Assembly: GCF_000400735.1 (NCBI RefSeq)
Contig: NZ_KE007367.1
Span: forward strand, 73,146 to 137,145
DNA: 64,000 nt
Direction of reading: 5' to 3'
Origin: Acinetobacter tandoii DSM 14970 = CIP 107469
GTDB taxonomy: Bacteria; Pseudomonadota; Gammaproteobacteria; Pseudomonadales; Moraxellaceae
Shown: positions 26,665-36,225 of the stretch, piece by piece
How the letters are laid out: every line of letters starts with the position of its first letter
Numbering within the stretch: position 1 is the first letter of the stretch
Position numbers and translations under genes: made by a program
The notes under the pieces: generated by a model
Database searches by the model: none
What the model saw: only the letters and a program-made list of their open reading frames with translations
What the model was told of the DNA's origin: nothing

Positions 26665-27918
26665 ATGTTTGCCAATATCTCTATTGCTGAATTTGATCCA
26701 GAATTAGCTCAAGCAATTTCTAACGAAGACGCTCGTCAGGAAGCTCATATTGAGTTAATCGCATCAGAAAACTATTGCTCACCAGCAGTAATGGAAGCTC
26801 AAGGATCAAAACTCACTAACAAATATGCAGAAGGCTACCCAGGCAAACGCTACTATGGCGGTTGTGAATATGTCGACATCATCGAACAATTGGCAATTGA
26901 CCGTGCTAAAGAATTATTTGGTGCTGATTACGCTAACGTTCAACCACATGCGGGTTCACAAGCAAACTCAGCAGTTTATTTAGCTTTACTTAACCCAGGC
27001 GACACAGTTCTAGGTATGAGCTTGGCTCACGGTGGTCACTTGACTCACGGTGCTAAAGTAAGCTTCTCAGGTAAAACTTATAATGCAATTCAATACGGTC
27101 TAAACCCAGAAACTGGTGAGATCGATTATGAAGAAGTTGAGCGTTTAGCGGTTGAACACAAGCCGCGTATGATCGTTGCTGGTTTCTCTGCTTATAGCCA
27201 AATTGTAGATTGGCAGCGTTTCCGTGACATCGCGGATAAAGTTGGCGCTTACCTATTTGTAGACATGGCACACGTTGCTGGTTTAGTTGCTGCGGGTGTT
27301 TACCCAAGCCCAGTACAAATTGCTGACGTAACAACGACAACGACGCATAAAACTTTACGTGGTCCACGTTCTGGTTTAATCCTTGCAAAAGCAAATGAAG
27401 AAATTGAGAAAAAACTTCAATCTGCTGTATTCCCAGGTAACCAAGGTGGTCCACTAGTTCACGCAATCGCAGCGAAAGCAATTTGCTTTAAAGAAGCGAT
27501 GGCGCCTGAATACAAAGCATATCAACAACAAGTGGTTAAAAATGCTCAAGCCATGGCTGAAGTTTTAATCGCGCGTGGTTATGACGTTGTTTCTGGTGGT
27601 ACTGAGAACCACTTGTTCTTGTTATCTTTAATCAAACAAGACATTACTGGTAAAGATGCAGATGCTTGGTTAGGTGCTGCTCACATTACTGTGAACAAAA
27701 ACTCTGTACCTAATGACCCACGTTCTCCATTCGTTACTTCAGGTATCCGTATTGGTACACCAGCAGTAACGACGCGTGGTTTTGGTGAAGCAGAAGTTCG
27801 CGAATTAGCAGGCTGGATTGCTGACATTCTTGATTCAAAAGGTAGCGAAACTGTTATTGCAACAGTGAAAGCGAAAGTTGAAACTGTATGTGCTAAGTTT
27901 CCAGTATATGCAAAATAA
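26665..27918 (+). CDS. glyA: Serine hydroxymethyltransferase
   Basis: GlyA interconverts serine and glycine with tetrahydrofolate, supplying one-carbon units. The 417-residue length is exact for the family. The PLP lysine is Lys229 in [14 protein letters not shown]. Other hallmarks are [15 protein letters not shown] near 28-42, [11 protein letters not shown] near 56-66 and [13 protein letters not shown] near 199-211. Codon use is highly biased toward common codons, consistent with high expression. Monocistronic, with its own terminator. Confidence 0.98.
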   Translation: MFANISIAEFDPELAQAISNEDARQEAHIELIASENYCSPAVMEAQGSKLTNKYAEGYPGKRYYGGCEYVDIIEQLAIDRAKELFGADYANVQPHAGSQANSAVYLALLNPGDTVLGMSLAHGGHLTHGAKVSFSGKTYNAIQYGLNPETGEIDYEEVERLAVEHKPRMIVAGFSAYSQIVDWQRFRDIADKVGAYLFVDMAHVAGLVAAGVYPSPVQIADVTTTTTHKTLRGPRSGLILAKANEEIEKKLQSAVFPGNQGGPLVHAIAAKAICFKEAMAPEYKAYQQQVVKNAQAMAEVLIARGYDVVSGGTENHLFLLSLIKQDITGKDADAWLGAAHITVNKNSVPNDPRSPFVTSGIRIGTPAVTTRGFGEAEVRELAGWIADILDSKGSETVIATVKAKVETVCAKFPVYAK

Positions 27919-27935
27919 TTAGCAATATGCTTGAG

Positions 27936-27963
27936 AAGCCTCCCTCAAGGGGGGCTTTTTTTA
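27936..27963 (+). terminator. glyA terminator
   Basis: Nine-bp stem AAGCCTCCC/GGGGGGCTT (27936-27944 and 27949-27957, one G-T pair) with a TCAA loop, then a T run. Confidence 0.9.
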
Positions 27964-28085
27964 TATCTATACAAAATGCTTATCTTCACCATTCTTCATT
28001 TTCTGCTATAAATAATTCAGCATGTGAAAATAAAGAACATACCAAAGCAAAATTTAGAACATGAATTTTTGAGAAGGACGGTTTT

Positions 28086-28490
28086 ATGGACAAACCAACT
28101 ATTATCATTTCTGAACAAGATCTGAATCGTTTAGAAACTATGTTAGAGCATCAATCAAAATTAACGCCAACCATGGAGCATTTAGAAGATGAATTGGCAC
28201 GTGCCAATGTTGTTGCTCCGCAAGATGTTCCAGCCAATGTCGTCACCATGAATGCACGTGTGTTGGTCACGATAGCTCCAGATACCTCACCAACGGAAAT
28301 TACCTTGGTTTATCCACATGACTTTCGTGGCGATAAAGGACAGGTCAATGTGTTGGCACCCGTGGGCGCAGCAATTTTGGGATTGTCTGAAGGACAAGAA
28401 ATTGAATGGCCGCAACCTGATGGGCATTTAATGAAAGTCAAGATTGAGCGAGTACTGTATCAACCTGAACGAGAAGGTAATTATTTATAA
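28086..28490 (+). CDS. rnk: Regulator of nucleoside diphosphate kinase
   Basis: A 134-residue protein with an N-terminal helical hairpin and a C-terminal GreA/FKBP-like domain (about 45-128, with VTLVYPHDFRG-like and VLAPVGAAILGLSEGQEI segments). Rnk binds RNA polymerase in the secondary-channel manner of Gre factors but lacks the acidic cleavage tip. Length matches E. coli Rnk. GAGAAGGA precedes the ATG. Own terminator at 28540-28570. Confidence 0.9.
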   Translation: MDKPTIIISEQDLNRLETMLEHQSKLTPTMEHLEDELARANVVAPQDVPANVVTMNARVLVTIAPDTSPTEITLVYPHDFRGDKGQVNVLAPVGAAILGLSEGQEIEWPQPDGHLMKVKIERVLYQPEREGNYL

Positions 28491-28539
28491 GTACCCCCCA
28501 ATGAATGTATTAAAATTGGGCAAATCTCATCTGCTGAAA

Positions 28540-28570
28540 AGCCATCATAATGCTATGATGGCTTTTTTTA
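28540..28570 (+). terminator. rnk terminator
   Basis: Ten-bp stem AGCCATCATA/TATGATGGCT with an ATGC loop, followed by a T run. Confidence 0.9.
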
Positions 28571-28626
28571 TACAATTTTAATCTAGGGCTAAATGGATGC
28601 TCTATTTAGTCAAGTACAGGTTTTTT

Positions 28627-29247
28627 ATGCGTGGTTTATACCTTATTACCAATGATGATCCTTTAAATCTATTGCTAGAAAAATTACACGCAGCTTTAGC
28701 AACAGGTCAGATTGCAATTCTTCAGTATCGCCGTAAGAAAGTGAACAAAACGGATCAACCTGCGGAAGTTGAACAAATTAAAGCGCTTTGCAATCAATAT
28801 GCTGTGCCATTTGTAATTAATGATGATTTGGCCCTCGCACAGCAATACGGATTGGGTGTGCATTTGGGTCAAGATGATGGTGAAATTGCTGATGCAGTTG
28901 CGCGCCTACCGCAAGGCGTCATTATTGGCCGTACTTGTTTAAACTCTATGGAATTGGCTAAAAAGGCAATTTCAGAGGGCGCGACATATGTTGCATTTGG
29001 TGCTGTCTATGCAACTGTGACTAAGCCTGAAGCAGGTAATGTGGGAATTGAAGTTATTGCTCAGGCGAAGCAGAAATTTGCGGTGCCGATTTGTGCAATT
29101 GGTGGATTAACCGTTGAAAATTCAGCACCTGTGATTACTGCGGGCGCAGACCTTTGTGCGGTAATTAGTGATATATTAGCGTTGAACGTAGCTGACATCC
29201 CACCCCGTGTTCATGCATGGGCACAGTTATTTGCTAAAACTGCATAA
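28627..29247 (+). CDS. thiE: Thiamine phosphate synthase
   Basis: ThiE joins HMP pyrophosphate and the thiazole phosphate to form thiamine phosphate. The protein is a TIM barrel with LQYRRKK (diphosphate site), PFVINDDLALA, GVHLGQDDG and VAFGAVYATVTKP, all standard. I start at ATG 28627, giving 206 residues and MRGLYLITND, the usual N-terminus. The in-frame ATG at 28597 would add ten residues and has no better signal. No TPP riboswitch is visible upstream. Confidence 0.93.
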   Translation: MRGLYLITNDDPLNLLLEKLHAALATGQIAILQYRRKKVNKTDQPAEVEQIKALCNQYAVPFVINDDLALAQQYGLGVHLGQDDGEIADAVARLPQGVIIGRTCLNSMELAKKAISEGATYVAFGAVYATVTKPEAGNVGIEVIAQAKQKFAVPICAIGGLTVENSAPVITAGADLCAVISDILALNVADIPPRVHAWAQLFAKTA

Positions 29248-29288
29248 TGTTGTAAGTCGATTATTTTCTATTTAGGTTGAGTAAATTC

Positions 29289-30590
29289 ATGAGTTTATCT
29301 CCAAAGCAAGAACAACTATTTAAACAAGCCAGTAAACATATTCCGGGTGGCGTGAATTCACCTGTACGTGCATTTAATAGCGTGGGCGGTACACCCATCT
29401 TTATTGAAAAAGCGCAAGGGGCTTATTTGTTTGATGTGGATGGTAAGCGTTATGTAGATTATGTTGGTTCTTGGGGGCCAATGATTCTTGGTCATGCACA
29501 TCCAGCCATTATTAAAGCGGTTCAAGACGCTGCGGTAGATGGTTTGAGTTTTGGCGCACCGACCGTACATGAAACGACTTTGGCAGATGTGATTTGTGAA
29601 ATTATGCCATCGATTGAAATGGTACGCATGACCAACTCAGGTACTGAAGCAACCATGACTGCGATTCGTTTGGCACGTGGTTATACAGGACGCGACAAAA
29701 TCGTGAAGTTTGAAGGCTGTTACCATGGTCATTCTGACTCATTATTGGTAAAAGCAGGTTCAGGCTTATTAACAACAGGTGAAGGGGAAGCGACTTCAGC
29801 GGGTGTACCTGCCGATTTTGCCAAACATACCTTAACTTTGCCGTATAACGACATTGCAACCTTAAAAGAGTGTTTTGCTAAATTTGGTGCTGAAATTGCG
29901 GGTGTGATTGTAGAACCTGTAGCGGGCAACATGAACTTGGTAAAACCTGTGGAAGGTTTCTTGCAAGCCATTCGTGAAGTGTGTGATGAACATGGTTCGG
30001 TATTTATTATCGATGAAGTAATGACAGGTTTCCGTGTTGGACTAGGCGGAGCACAAGCTCATTATGGCGTGACACCTGACTTAACCACTTTAGGCAAAAT
30101 TATTGGTGCAGGTTTACCAGTAGGTGCTTTTGGTGGTAAACGCGAAGTGATGGAATGTATTGCACCTTTAGGTAAAGTGTACCAAGCGGGTACATTGTCG
30201 GGTAATCCACTCGCAATGCGTGCGGGCATTGAAATGTTCAAACATTTACGCCAACCCGGTTTCTATGAAAACTTAACAGCTCAATTAGAAAAGCTTTTGG
30301 CAGGGTTACAGCAAGAAGCTGATGCTGCTGGTATTCCTTTCAAAACTCAACAAGCGGGTGCAATGTTTGGTCTTTACTTTACCGATCAAGAAGATATCAC
30401 CAGTTTCGATTCAATGCTGAAATGTGATGTTGCTGCATTCCGTAAATTCTTCCATGGTATGTTAGATCGTGGCGTGAATTTGGCACCATCGGCATTTGAA
30501 GCGGGCTTCATCTCAAGTGCACATAGTGATGAAGATATTGCATTTACGATTCAAGCCGCAAAAGAAACCTTTGCTGAAATGAAAGCATAA
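29289..30590 (+). CDS. hemL: Glutamate-1-semialdehyde 2,1-aminomutase
   Basis: HemL converts glutamate-1-semialdehyde to 5-aminolevulinate in the C5 heme pathway, using PLP. From ATG 29289 the protein has 433 residues and the usual [21 protein letters not shown] start; the in-frame TTG at 29277 is less likely. Landmarks are [34 protein letters not shown] and the PLP lysine in [18 protein letters not shown] near residue 270. It follows thiE closely and ends in a terminator at 30609-30641. Confidence 0.97.
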   Translation: MSLSPKQEQLFKQASKHIPGGVNSPVRAFNSVGGTPIFIEKAQGAYLFDVDGKRYVDYVGSWGPMILGHAHPAIIKAVQDAAVDGLSFGAPTVHETTLADVICEIMPSIEMVRMTNSGTEATMTAIRLARGYTGRDKIVKFEGCYHGHSDSLLVKAGSGLLTTGEGEATSAGVPADFAKHTLTLPYNDIATLKECFAKFGAEIAGVIVEPVAGNMNLVKPVEGFLQAIREVCDEHGSVFIIDEVMTGFRVGLGGAQAHYGVTPDLTTLGKIIGAGLPVGAFGGKREVMECIAPLGKVYQAGTLSGNPLAMRAGIEMFKHLRQPGFYENLTAQLEKLLAGLQQEADAAGIPFKTQQAGAMFGLYFTDQEDITSFDSMLKCDVAAFRKFFHGMLDRGVNLAPSAFEAGFISSAHSDEDIAFTIQAAKETFAEMKA

Positions 30591-30608
30591 GTTGTAGTGA
30601 AAGTTCCA

Positions 30609-30641
30609 AAAAGCCTGTGATCATGTTGCAGGCTTTTTTTT
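30609..30641 (+). terminator. hemL terminator
   Basis: Stem AAAAAGCCTG/CAGGCTTTTTT with an 11-base loop and T run. It ends just before the ribosome-binding site of the next gene. Confidence 0.88.
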
Positions 30642-30654
30642 GCAAGGAAAATCC

Positions 30655-31074
30655 ATGAAAACCAAATATTGTTTAGAATTGGCTGATGCCGAATTGATCT
30701 TAAATGCAGCCTATGGGTATGCCTTACAGCATGGCTTTGCTATAAGTATTGCAGTCGTTGATGAAACAGGCTGTTTATTGAGTATGAAGCGTATGGATGG
30801 TGCATCCCCAATGACTGCACGATTGTGTCACGAAAAAGCACAATGTTCAGCCATCAGTAAACGTCCAACCAAATTATTTGAAGATTTAATTCGTAATGGA
30901 CAAGACGGATTTTTAACGGTAGAGAGCATTACGGGCATGCTTGAAGGTGGAGAACCCATTTTATATCAAGGGGAACTCATTGGGGCGATAGGAATTTCAG
31001 GTGCTAAAGCATTTCAAGATGCTGAAATTGCACAGTATGCCATTGAGCAGTTTTTGACACAGGTTCGGCTTTAA
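30655..31074 (+). CDS. GlcG/HbpS-family heme-binding-like protein
   Basis: A 139-residue protein of the GlcG/HbpS (DUF336) family: ISIAVVDETGCLLSMKRMDGASP near 27-50, then the GGEPILYQGELIGAIGISGA segment near 100-120. Members bind heme or act as accessory proteins in catabolic operons. I start at ATG 30655, with AAGGA eight bases upstream. It lies right after hemL, but the intervening terminator argues for separate transcription. Confidence 0.88.
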   Translation: MKTKYCLELADAELILNAAYGYALQHGFAISIAVVDETGCLLSMKRMDGASPMTARLCHEKAQCSAISKRPTKLFEDLIRNGQDGFLTVESITGMLEGGEPILYQGELIGAIGISGAKAFQDAEIAQYAIEQFLTQVRL

Positions 31075-31680
31075 GCTTTCTCACCATTTCTTAAAATGAT
31101 CCGATTTAAATTTTTAAAGAGAAATCAACGCTGAGCTTTACACAAGATTTTTAGTCATAGATTTTCCCGAGCCAACAATTTTCAGTTAGGTAAAGATTTA
31201 ACTGAGAATTAAAGATTCAGTGCTAAATTCTAATCGCTAAAGGATTGGACATGCCTATTTGGGATTTAGACCGAATATATTGGGTTAGAACTCTTGGATA
31301 AGACACAGCCCGCGTTGATATATTTTAGGGATGGATAAATTTATATTGTGTGCATTGTTTATTGAGATAAGGGGGAGTGGGTAAATTTTCGAATGAAGTT
31401 TGGTTTAATATATGCTTTAAAAAGCCTATGTTGTTGATTCTATAGCGGTAATACCTCTAGCAAAATAATGACCTGCTGATGCGGCTCATGTTCTAGAGGA
31501 AGACGTCAAGCAAATCACAAATTTCAAAAAAATGATTCAGTCTCAGAAACACAATTCGTATTGTGGGTTAAATCAGAACTTTTTTGAACAAAATCGTAAA
31601 AAACGCTGACTTTTATTGATTTTTGCATTGTAATTTATAAGGGAGCTTCTTATTATTGCCCGCTTGTTTGCACAGTCAGC
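31075..31680. other. Intergenic region with a decayed reading frame
   Basis: About 600 bases without a proper gene. From about 31432 one frame reads VDSIAVIPLAK, then two stops, then PADAAHVLEEDVKQITNF and on to a TGA near 31610. This looks like the tail of a broken gene that I cannot identify. An AAGGGAG resembling a ribosome-binding site lies at 31639-31645, without a good start codon in the right frame. Confidence 0.4.
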
Positions 31681-32334
31681 TTGGAATATCTCTTGAGTCA
31701 ATTTCTGAATGAACATCTGATCCACCGTGATGAGGATTTTATGGTAATCCATAAACCCGCGGGGATTCTTACAGTGCCAGGAAAAACGGCTGACTTGCAA
31801 GATTGTGTGATTAATCGGTTACTTCAAGAAGAGCCGAGAACCTTGCTGATTCATCGTCTAGATCGAGATACCTCAGGTATTTTGGTCTTTGCACTTTCTA
31901 AATTCGGACAAAACCGAATTTCGCGTCAGTTCCAAGAGCGCCAAACGTCAAAAATATATCAAGCTGTAGTCGCTGGGCATTTGCAAGGTGAAGGAACAGT
32001 GGATGTACCTGTGGTGTACGATCCGTCACGTCCACCTTTACACATTGCAGATCCGAGTTACAACAAGCCTGCCTTGACACACTGGAAAGCGACTGAACAT
32101 TTTGAAATTCAAGGTCAAGCCGTAACTCGTGTTGAACTGACGCCTATTACAGGTCGTTCGCATCAGTTACGTGTACATATGCAGTACCTAGGCCATCCAA
32201 TCGTAGGGGATACGCTGTATGCCGCACCCGAGCAGCTATTGTTGGATCGTTTATGTCTACATGCAGAGCGTTTGAGCTTTCAACATCCTCAAACAGAGCA
32301 GTTAGTTGAATTCTATTGCCCAGTACCGTTTTAA
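31681..32334 (+). CDS. rluA: RluA-family pseudouridine synthase
   Basis: A 217-residue pseudouridine synthase acting on rRNA and/or tRNA. The catalytic motif HRLDRDTSG has Asp61. DFMVIHKPAGILTVPGK lies near 19-35, and GRSHQLRVHM and GHPIVGDTLYA near the C-terminus are typical. There is no S4 domain, as in RluA itself. The start is uncertain: the best-placed codon is TTG 31681, no ATG lies in frame upstream, and no strong ribosome-binding site is visible. The RluA assignment within the family is likely by size. Confidence 0.88.
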   Translation: MEYLLSQFLNEHLIHRDEDFMVIHKPAGILTVPGKTADLQDCVINRLLQEEPRTLLIHRLDRDTSGILVFALSKFGQNRISRQFQERQTSKIYQAVVAGHLQGEGTVDVPVVYDPSRPPLHIADPSYNKPALTHWKATEHFEIQGQAVTRVELTPITGRSHQLRVHMQYLGHPIVGDTLYAAPEQLLLDRLCLHAERLSFQHPQTEQLVEFYCPVPF

Positions 32335-32478
32335 GGCGAAAAAAATACGCTTCAGATTCGAATAAGCCCACTTTTTTAGTGAGCTTTATGTCAAAATATA
32401 TTGCTTAAAGCCATGAAATTTTGTTCAAATAATATTCTCTTTTGAGCAATTATTTCTTGGTCTACATTTGAGATAAAG

Positions 32479-35316
32479 GTGGAAAAATTGCAGCAGTTTG
32501 CTATTGGTCAACGTTGGTTATCTGACACAGAAACAGAGCTTGGCTTAGGGGTATTAATTGACGTTGATGAACGATCGATTAGCATCTTATTCCCAAAAAG
32601 CGACGAAACGCGAGTATATGCCCGAAACAATGCCCCTTTATCTCGTATCGTATTTAATACGAATGATGAAGTGCATGATCAGGAAGGAACACAATGGCTG
32701 GTCGAGTCATTGGAACATCATCATGGTGTGGTACGTTACGCTGTCGTGCGTAGCTTAGAAGATGGTACGCAAGAACGTAAAACCCTGAATGAGACTCGTA
32801 TTGGCGCTCAAATTCAATTATCTAAGCCTTTAGATCGTTTATTGGCAAGCCAAATTGACTATAAAGAGTGGTATGACCTGCGTATTGAAGCAATGCTGAT
32901 GCAAGCCAATATGCAAAGCAGTCCATTACGTGGTTTGGTGGGTGCGCGCGTCGGTTTAATTCCGCATCAACTTTATATCGCACACGAAGTAGGTAAACGT
33001 TTTGCACCGCGTGTTTTATTGGCCGATGAAGTAGGGCTAGGTAAAACCATTGAAGCGGGTTTAATTATCCACCAACAACTCAAAACAGGTCGTTCTGAAC
33101 GTATTCTGATTTTAGTGCCTGATTCATTACAGTATCAGTGGATGATTGAAATGCGCCGCCGTTTCAATTTAGCCTTCTCTATTTTTGATTTAACACGTAC
33201 CGCGTCTATTAAAGAACACGACCCTGAACTCAATCCATTCTTGACTGAGCAATGCATTATTGCCAGCGTTGACTTGATGATTGACCATGACGACTTGCGC
33301 GAACAGGCGTTGGAAGCTGGTTTTGATCTGTTAGTGGTAGATGAAGCACATCACTTGATGTGGAATGAGGAAGAAGGTGGCAATGATCGTTATGATCTGG
33401 TCGAAGAGTTGGCTGAGCAAACACCAGGCGTGTTATTGTTGACCGCAACACCAGAACAACTAGGTGTTGAAAGCCACTTTGCGCGTTTACGCTTGCTCGA
33501 TCCGCAACGTTTTAGTTCATTAGATCGTTTCTTGGATGAAGAAGAAAAGTATCAACATACTGCAAAAATTGCAGAAGTGTTGATGTCAGATTTACCGTTA
33601 GAAGATAGCCATTTAACTGCAATTGAACAGTTATTGGGTCACCGTATAAAGGATGAACCTGAACAACGTTTCCGTGCCATCCATGAGTTGTTAGACCGTC
33701 ATGGTACAGGGCGTATTTTATTCCGTAATACCCGTGAAGCGATTCAAGGTTTCCCTGGTCGTGATTGTCAGCCTGCGCCATTACCTGCACCAGAAAACTG
33801 GTCGAAAGATGGCAAACTACGTGAGCAAATGTGGCCTGAAGAAGCACAGCTTGATGGTTCGTGGATGGAATCTGACCCACGTGTGGGTTGGTTGATGGAA
33901 ATGCTGCGTACCCAGTTAAAACACAAAAAAGTGTTGTTGATTGCGCGTAGTGGTCCTGTGGTCGAAGCATTAGAAAACGCTTTACGTTTACATGCAGGTA
34001 TTCGTACAGCCATGTTCCATGAAGGCATGAGCTTGCTTGAGCGTGACCAAGCTGCGGCATATTTTGCTGAAGATTCTTATGGTGCACAGATTTTACTCTG
34101 TTCTGAAATTGGTTCAGAAGGGCGTAACTTCCAGTTTGCTTCTGACTTGGTGTTATTTGACTTGCCTGCCAATCCAGACGTATTGGAACAGCGTATTGGT
34201 CGTTTAGACCGTATTGGTCAAGAAAACCGTATTCAGATTCATGTGCCATATTTAGAAGGTACAGCGCAAGAGCGTATGTTCCGTTGGTATAACGAAGCGT
34301 TGAATATTTTCAGTAATATTTCGCCAACCGCACAAACCTTGCAAGAAAACTTCATTGTCAATTTAAAAGATTGCTTGCTTACCGATATGGGGCAACAGTT
34401 TGAAGATTTGCTTGAAGAAGTCAGCGTACAACGTGAAGCTTTAGAGGCGGAATTACAAGCAGGTCGTGACCGCTTACTCGAATACAACTCATGCCGACCA
34501 ATCGTTGCGCAAGAAATTGTACAAGCGCTTGAAGATTATGATGACAATACCACTTTGCCAATGTTTATGAAGCGCTTTATGGCGTCGACTAACATTGATT
34601 TTGATGAGCAAAGTAATGGTACAGTCATTATTAAACCGACAGATCAAATGCAAGTTCAGGGCTTAACCTTGGATGAAGAAGGCATGACCGCGACATTCTA
34701 CCGTGATCAAGCTCAAGTCCGTGAAGATGCGCAATATCTGACTTTAGAGCATCCATTCACTGAAAGTGTGATGGAAATGATCAATACGCAGGCCTTTGGT
34801 AGTACCAATGTCGCGATTTTAAAGTCGAATGCATTAAAACAAGGCTCAATTTTATTAGAGGTTTGGTTCAAGGTCGATGTGATTGCACCAAAAGCATTGA
34901 ACTTGCCTTCAAGCTTGCCGCAGCAATTGATTCGCGTATTACTCAGTGAAACTGGGCAAGATCTATCGATGAAGATTGAGCCAAGTATTCTGAAGCCATA
35001 TTTACATCATTTAGACAGTAATAGTTGCCGTCAGGTGGTGAAAGCGCGTCGTGATGTGATTGAAGAGCGCTATCAACAAGCCTTGAATATTGCCAAAACT
35101 GCTTTGCCTGAAATGAAGCAGCAAGCCAAAGAAATCTATGGTGGCAAATGGCAATATGAAATTGACCGTTTAAGTTATTTAAAGCAATTTAATCCAAGTA
35201 TTCGTGAAGATGAAATTACACGCTTACAAAAATTGCAGAAGGAAGGCATTGCCTTGTTGGATGGTTTATCTGTAACGCCAGAAGCTATTCAAGTGTTGGT
35301 GGTCGTTAAGCCTTAA
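32479..35316 (+). CDS. rapA: RNA polymerase-associated SWI/SNF ATPase RapA
   Basis: RapA recycles stalled or post-termination RNA polymerase. At 945 residues it has N-terminal Tudor-like domains (IGQRWLSDTETELGLGVL onward), a Snf2 helicase core with ADEVGLGKTIEAG (Walker A) and VVDEAHHLMW (DEAH box), a second lobe with SEIGSEGRNFQF and EQRIGRLDRIGQ, and a long RapA-specific C-terminus. The start is GTG 32479 or TTG 32488; AAGGTGG is well placed for the latter. Terminator at 35341-35366. Confidence 0.96.
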   Translation: MEKLQQFAIGQRWLSDTETELGLGVLIDVDERSISILFPKSDETRVYARNNAPLSRIVFNTNDEVHDQEGTQWLVESLEHHHGVVRYAVVRSLEDGTQERKTLNETRIGAQIQLSKPLDRLLASQIDYKEWYDLRIEAMLMQANMQSSPLRGLVGARVGLIPHQLYIAHEVGKRFAPRVLLADEVGLGKTIEAGLIIHQQLKTGRSERILILVPDSLQYQWMIEMRRRFNLAFSIFDLTRTASIKEHDPELNPFLTEQCIIASVDLMIDHDDLREQALEAGFDLLVVDEAHHLMWNEEEGGNDRYDLVEELAEQTPGVLLLTATPEQLGVESHFARLRLLDPQRFSSLDRFLDEEEKYQHTAKIAEVLMSDLPLEDSHLTAIEQLLGHRIKDEPEQRFRAIHELLDRHGTGRILFRNTREAIQGFPGRDCQPAPLPAPENWSKDGKLREQMWPEEAQLDGSWMESDPRVGWLMEMLRTQLKHKKVLLIARSGPVVEALENALRLHAGIRTAMFHEGMSLLERDQAAAYFAEDSYGAQILLCSEIGSEGRNFQFASDLVLFDLPANPDVLEQRIGRLDRIGQENRIQIHVPYLEGTAQERMFRWYNEALNIFSNISPTAQTLQENFIVNLKDCLLTDMGQQFEDLLEEVSVQREALEAELQAGRDRLLEYNSCRPIVAQEIVQALEDYDDNTTLPMFMKRFMASTNIDFDEQSNGTVIIKPTDQMQVQGLTLDEEGMTATFYRDQAQVREDAQYLTLEHPFTESVMEMINTQAFGSTNVAILKSNALKQGSILLEVWFKVDVIAPKALNLPSSLPQQLIRVLLSETGQDLSMKIEPSILKPYLHHLDSNSCRQVVKARRDVIEERYQQALNIAKTALPEMKQQAKEIYGGKWQYEIDRLSYLKQFNPSIREDEITRLQKLQKEGIALLDGLSVTPEAIQVLVVVKP

Positions 35317-35340
35317 GGTTTAACTTTCAACCCAGCAATA

Positions 35341-35366
35341 AAAAAGCACCATCTGGTGCTTTTTTA
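35341..35366. terminator. Bidirectional terminator between rapA and the TetR gene
   Basis: Stem AAAAAGCACCA/TGGTGCTTTTT (35341-35351 and 35354-35364). T runs on both strands serve the convergent genes. Confidence 0.9.
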
Positions 35367-35391
35367 TTGGGAGTTTTAACTGTCAATCTGT

Positions 35392-36096
35392 TTAACGAAT
35401 TTGTGATTCATCCAAATGACGAGCACCTTCCAAAATCATACGAATCATAATCATGGTTTGCTCTGCCATAGCTTTACGTTCTTCATTTGGTAAATCAATC
35501 ACTTTGGCCCCCATATTAAATACCAGTTGCGTAATGGCTTTCGCTGCTAAGTCGGGGTGTGCCATTTTGCTGTGATTGAGGCGTTCTAAACGAATCAGGT
35601 CATCTTTCAGTTCTTGCTGGAAATAGTTAAGCTGTCGATCTACCGCAAGTTTATATGAGGCAGAACCTGTATAACCCTCGCGGAGTAATAGACTTAAATT
35701 TCCTTCATCCGTATTTAACTGTTCAATAAATACTTCGACCGAACTACGAATAATGCTGCTTTGCTTGATCGCTTTTAAACGTGCTTCATGCAAAATTTGG
35801 CGTAACACAATACCTGAACGGTCTATCAGCTCAATGGCAAGCTCATCTATATCTTTGAAATGTCTATAGAAACTATTTGGTGCAATACCTGCTTCACGCG
35901 CAACTTCACGTAGACTTAAAGAGGCAATGCTTTTTTGCGGTCCAATCAGTTTGAGCGCTGCTTGGAATAATTCATCTTTCGTAATGGTAGCTTTACGACC
36001 GACAGAACGAACTACAACTGGTTCATGCACCGTTTTAAGGTCATGAGTTGTAGTGTCGTGTTTTGTTTTGATCGAAGGCTGGTTCATATTTTTCAA
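35392..36096 (-). CDS. TetR-family regulator of unsaturated fatty acid genes (DesT/FabR-like)
   Basis: A 234-residue TetR protein with an N-terminal extension of about 35 residues before the helix-turn-helix (TKDELFQAALKLIG, then SLREVAREAGIAPNSFYRHFKD, around 38-83). This HTH sequence type is shared by FabR and DesT, acyl-CoA sensing repressors. It is divergent from a ferredoxin reductase and a desaturase, matching the DesT-DesCB layout of Pseudomonas. It probably represses that operon and itself from the 117-base gap, which contains a perfect inverted repeat. Confidence 0.88.
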   Translation of the reverse strand: MKNMNQPSIKTKHDTTTHDLKTVHEPVVVRSVGRKATITKDELFQAALKLIGPQKSIASLSLREVAREAGIAPNSFYRHFKDIDELAIELIDRSGIVLRQILHEARLKAIKQSSIIRSSVEVFIEQLNTDEGNLSLLLREGYTGSASYKLAVDRQLNYFQQELKDDLIRLERLNHSKMAHPDLAAKAITQLVFNMGAKVIDLPNEERKAMAEQTMIMIRMILEGARHLDESQIR

Positions 36097-36180
36097 TAGA
36101 TTAAATGCTTTTTTGCATTATAGCCTTTACTGCCTGTGATGTGAAATGAATAAAAAAGGACGAATATATATACAAATATA

Positions 36181-36194
36181 TATACATGTGTATA
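36181..36194. promoter_or_regulatory. Candidate operator of the DesT-like regulator
   Basis: Perfect inverted repeat TATACA-TG-TGTATA in the gap between the divergent TetR gene and the reductase/desaturase operon. It is preceded by two ATATATATAC runs (within 36165-36183). Its position suits a TetR operator; assignment is by inference. Confidence 0.5.
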
Positions 36195-36225
36195 ATAATT
36201 AAAAGTCAATTGCGTGGTCTTAAAG

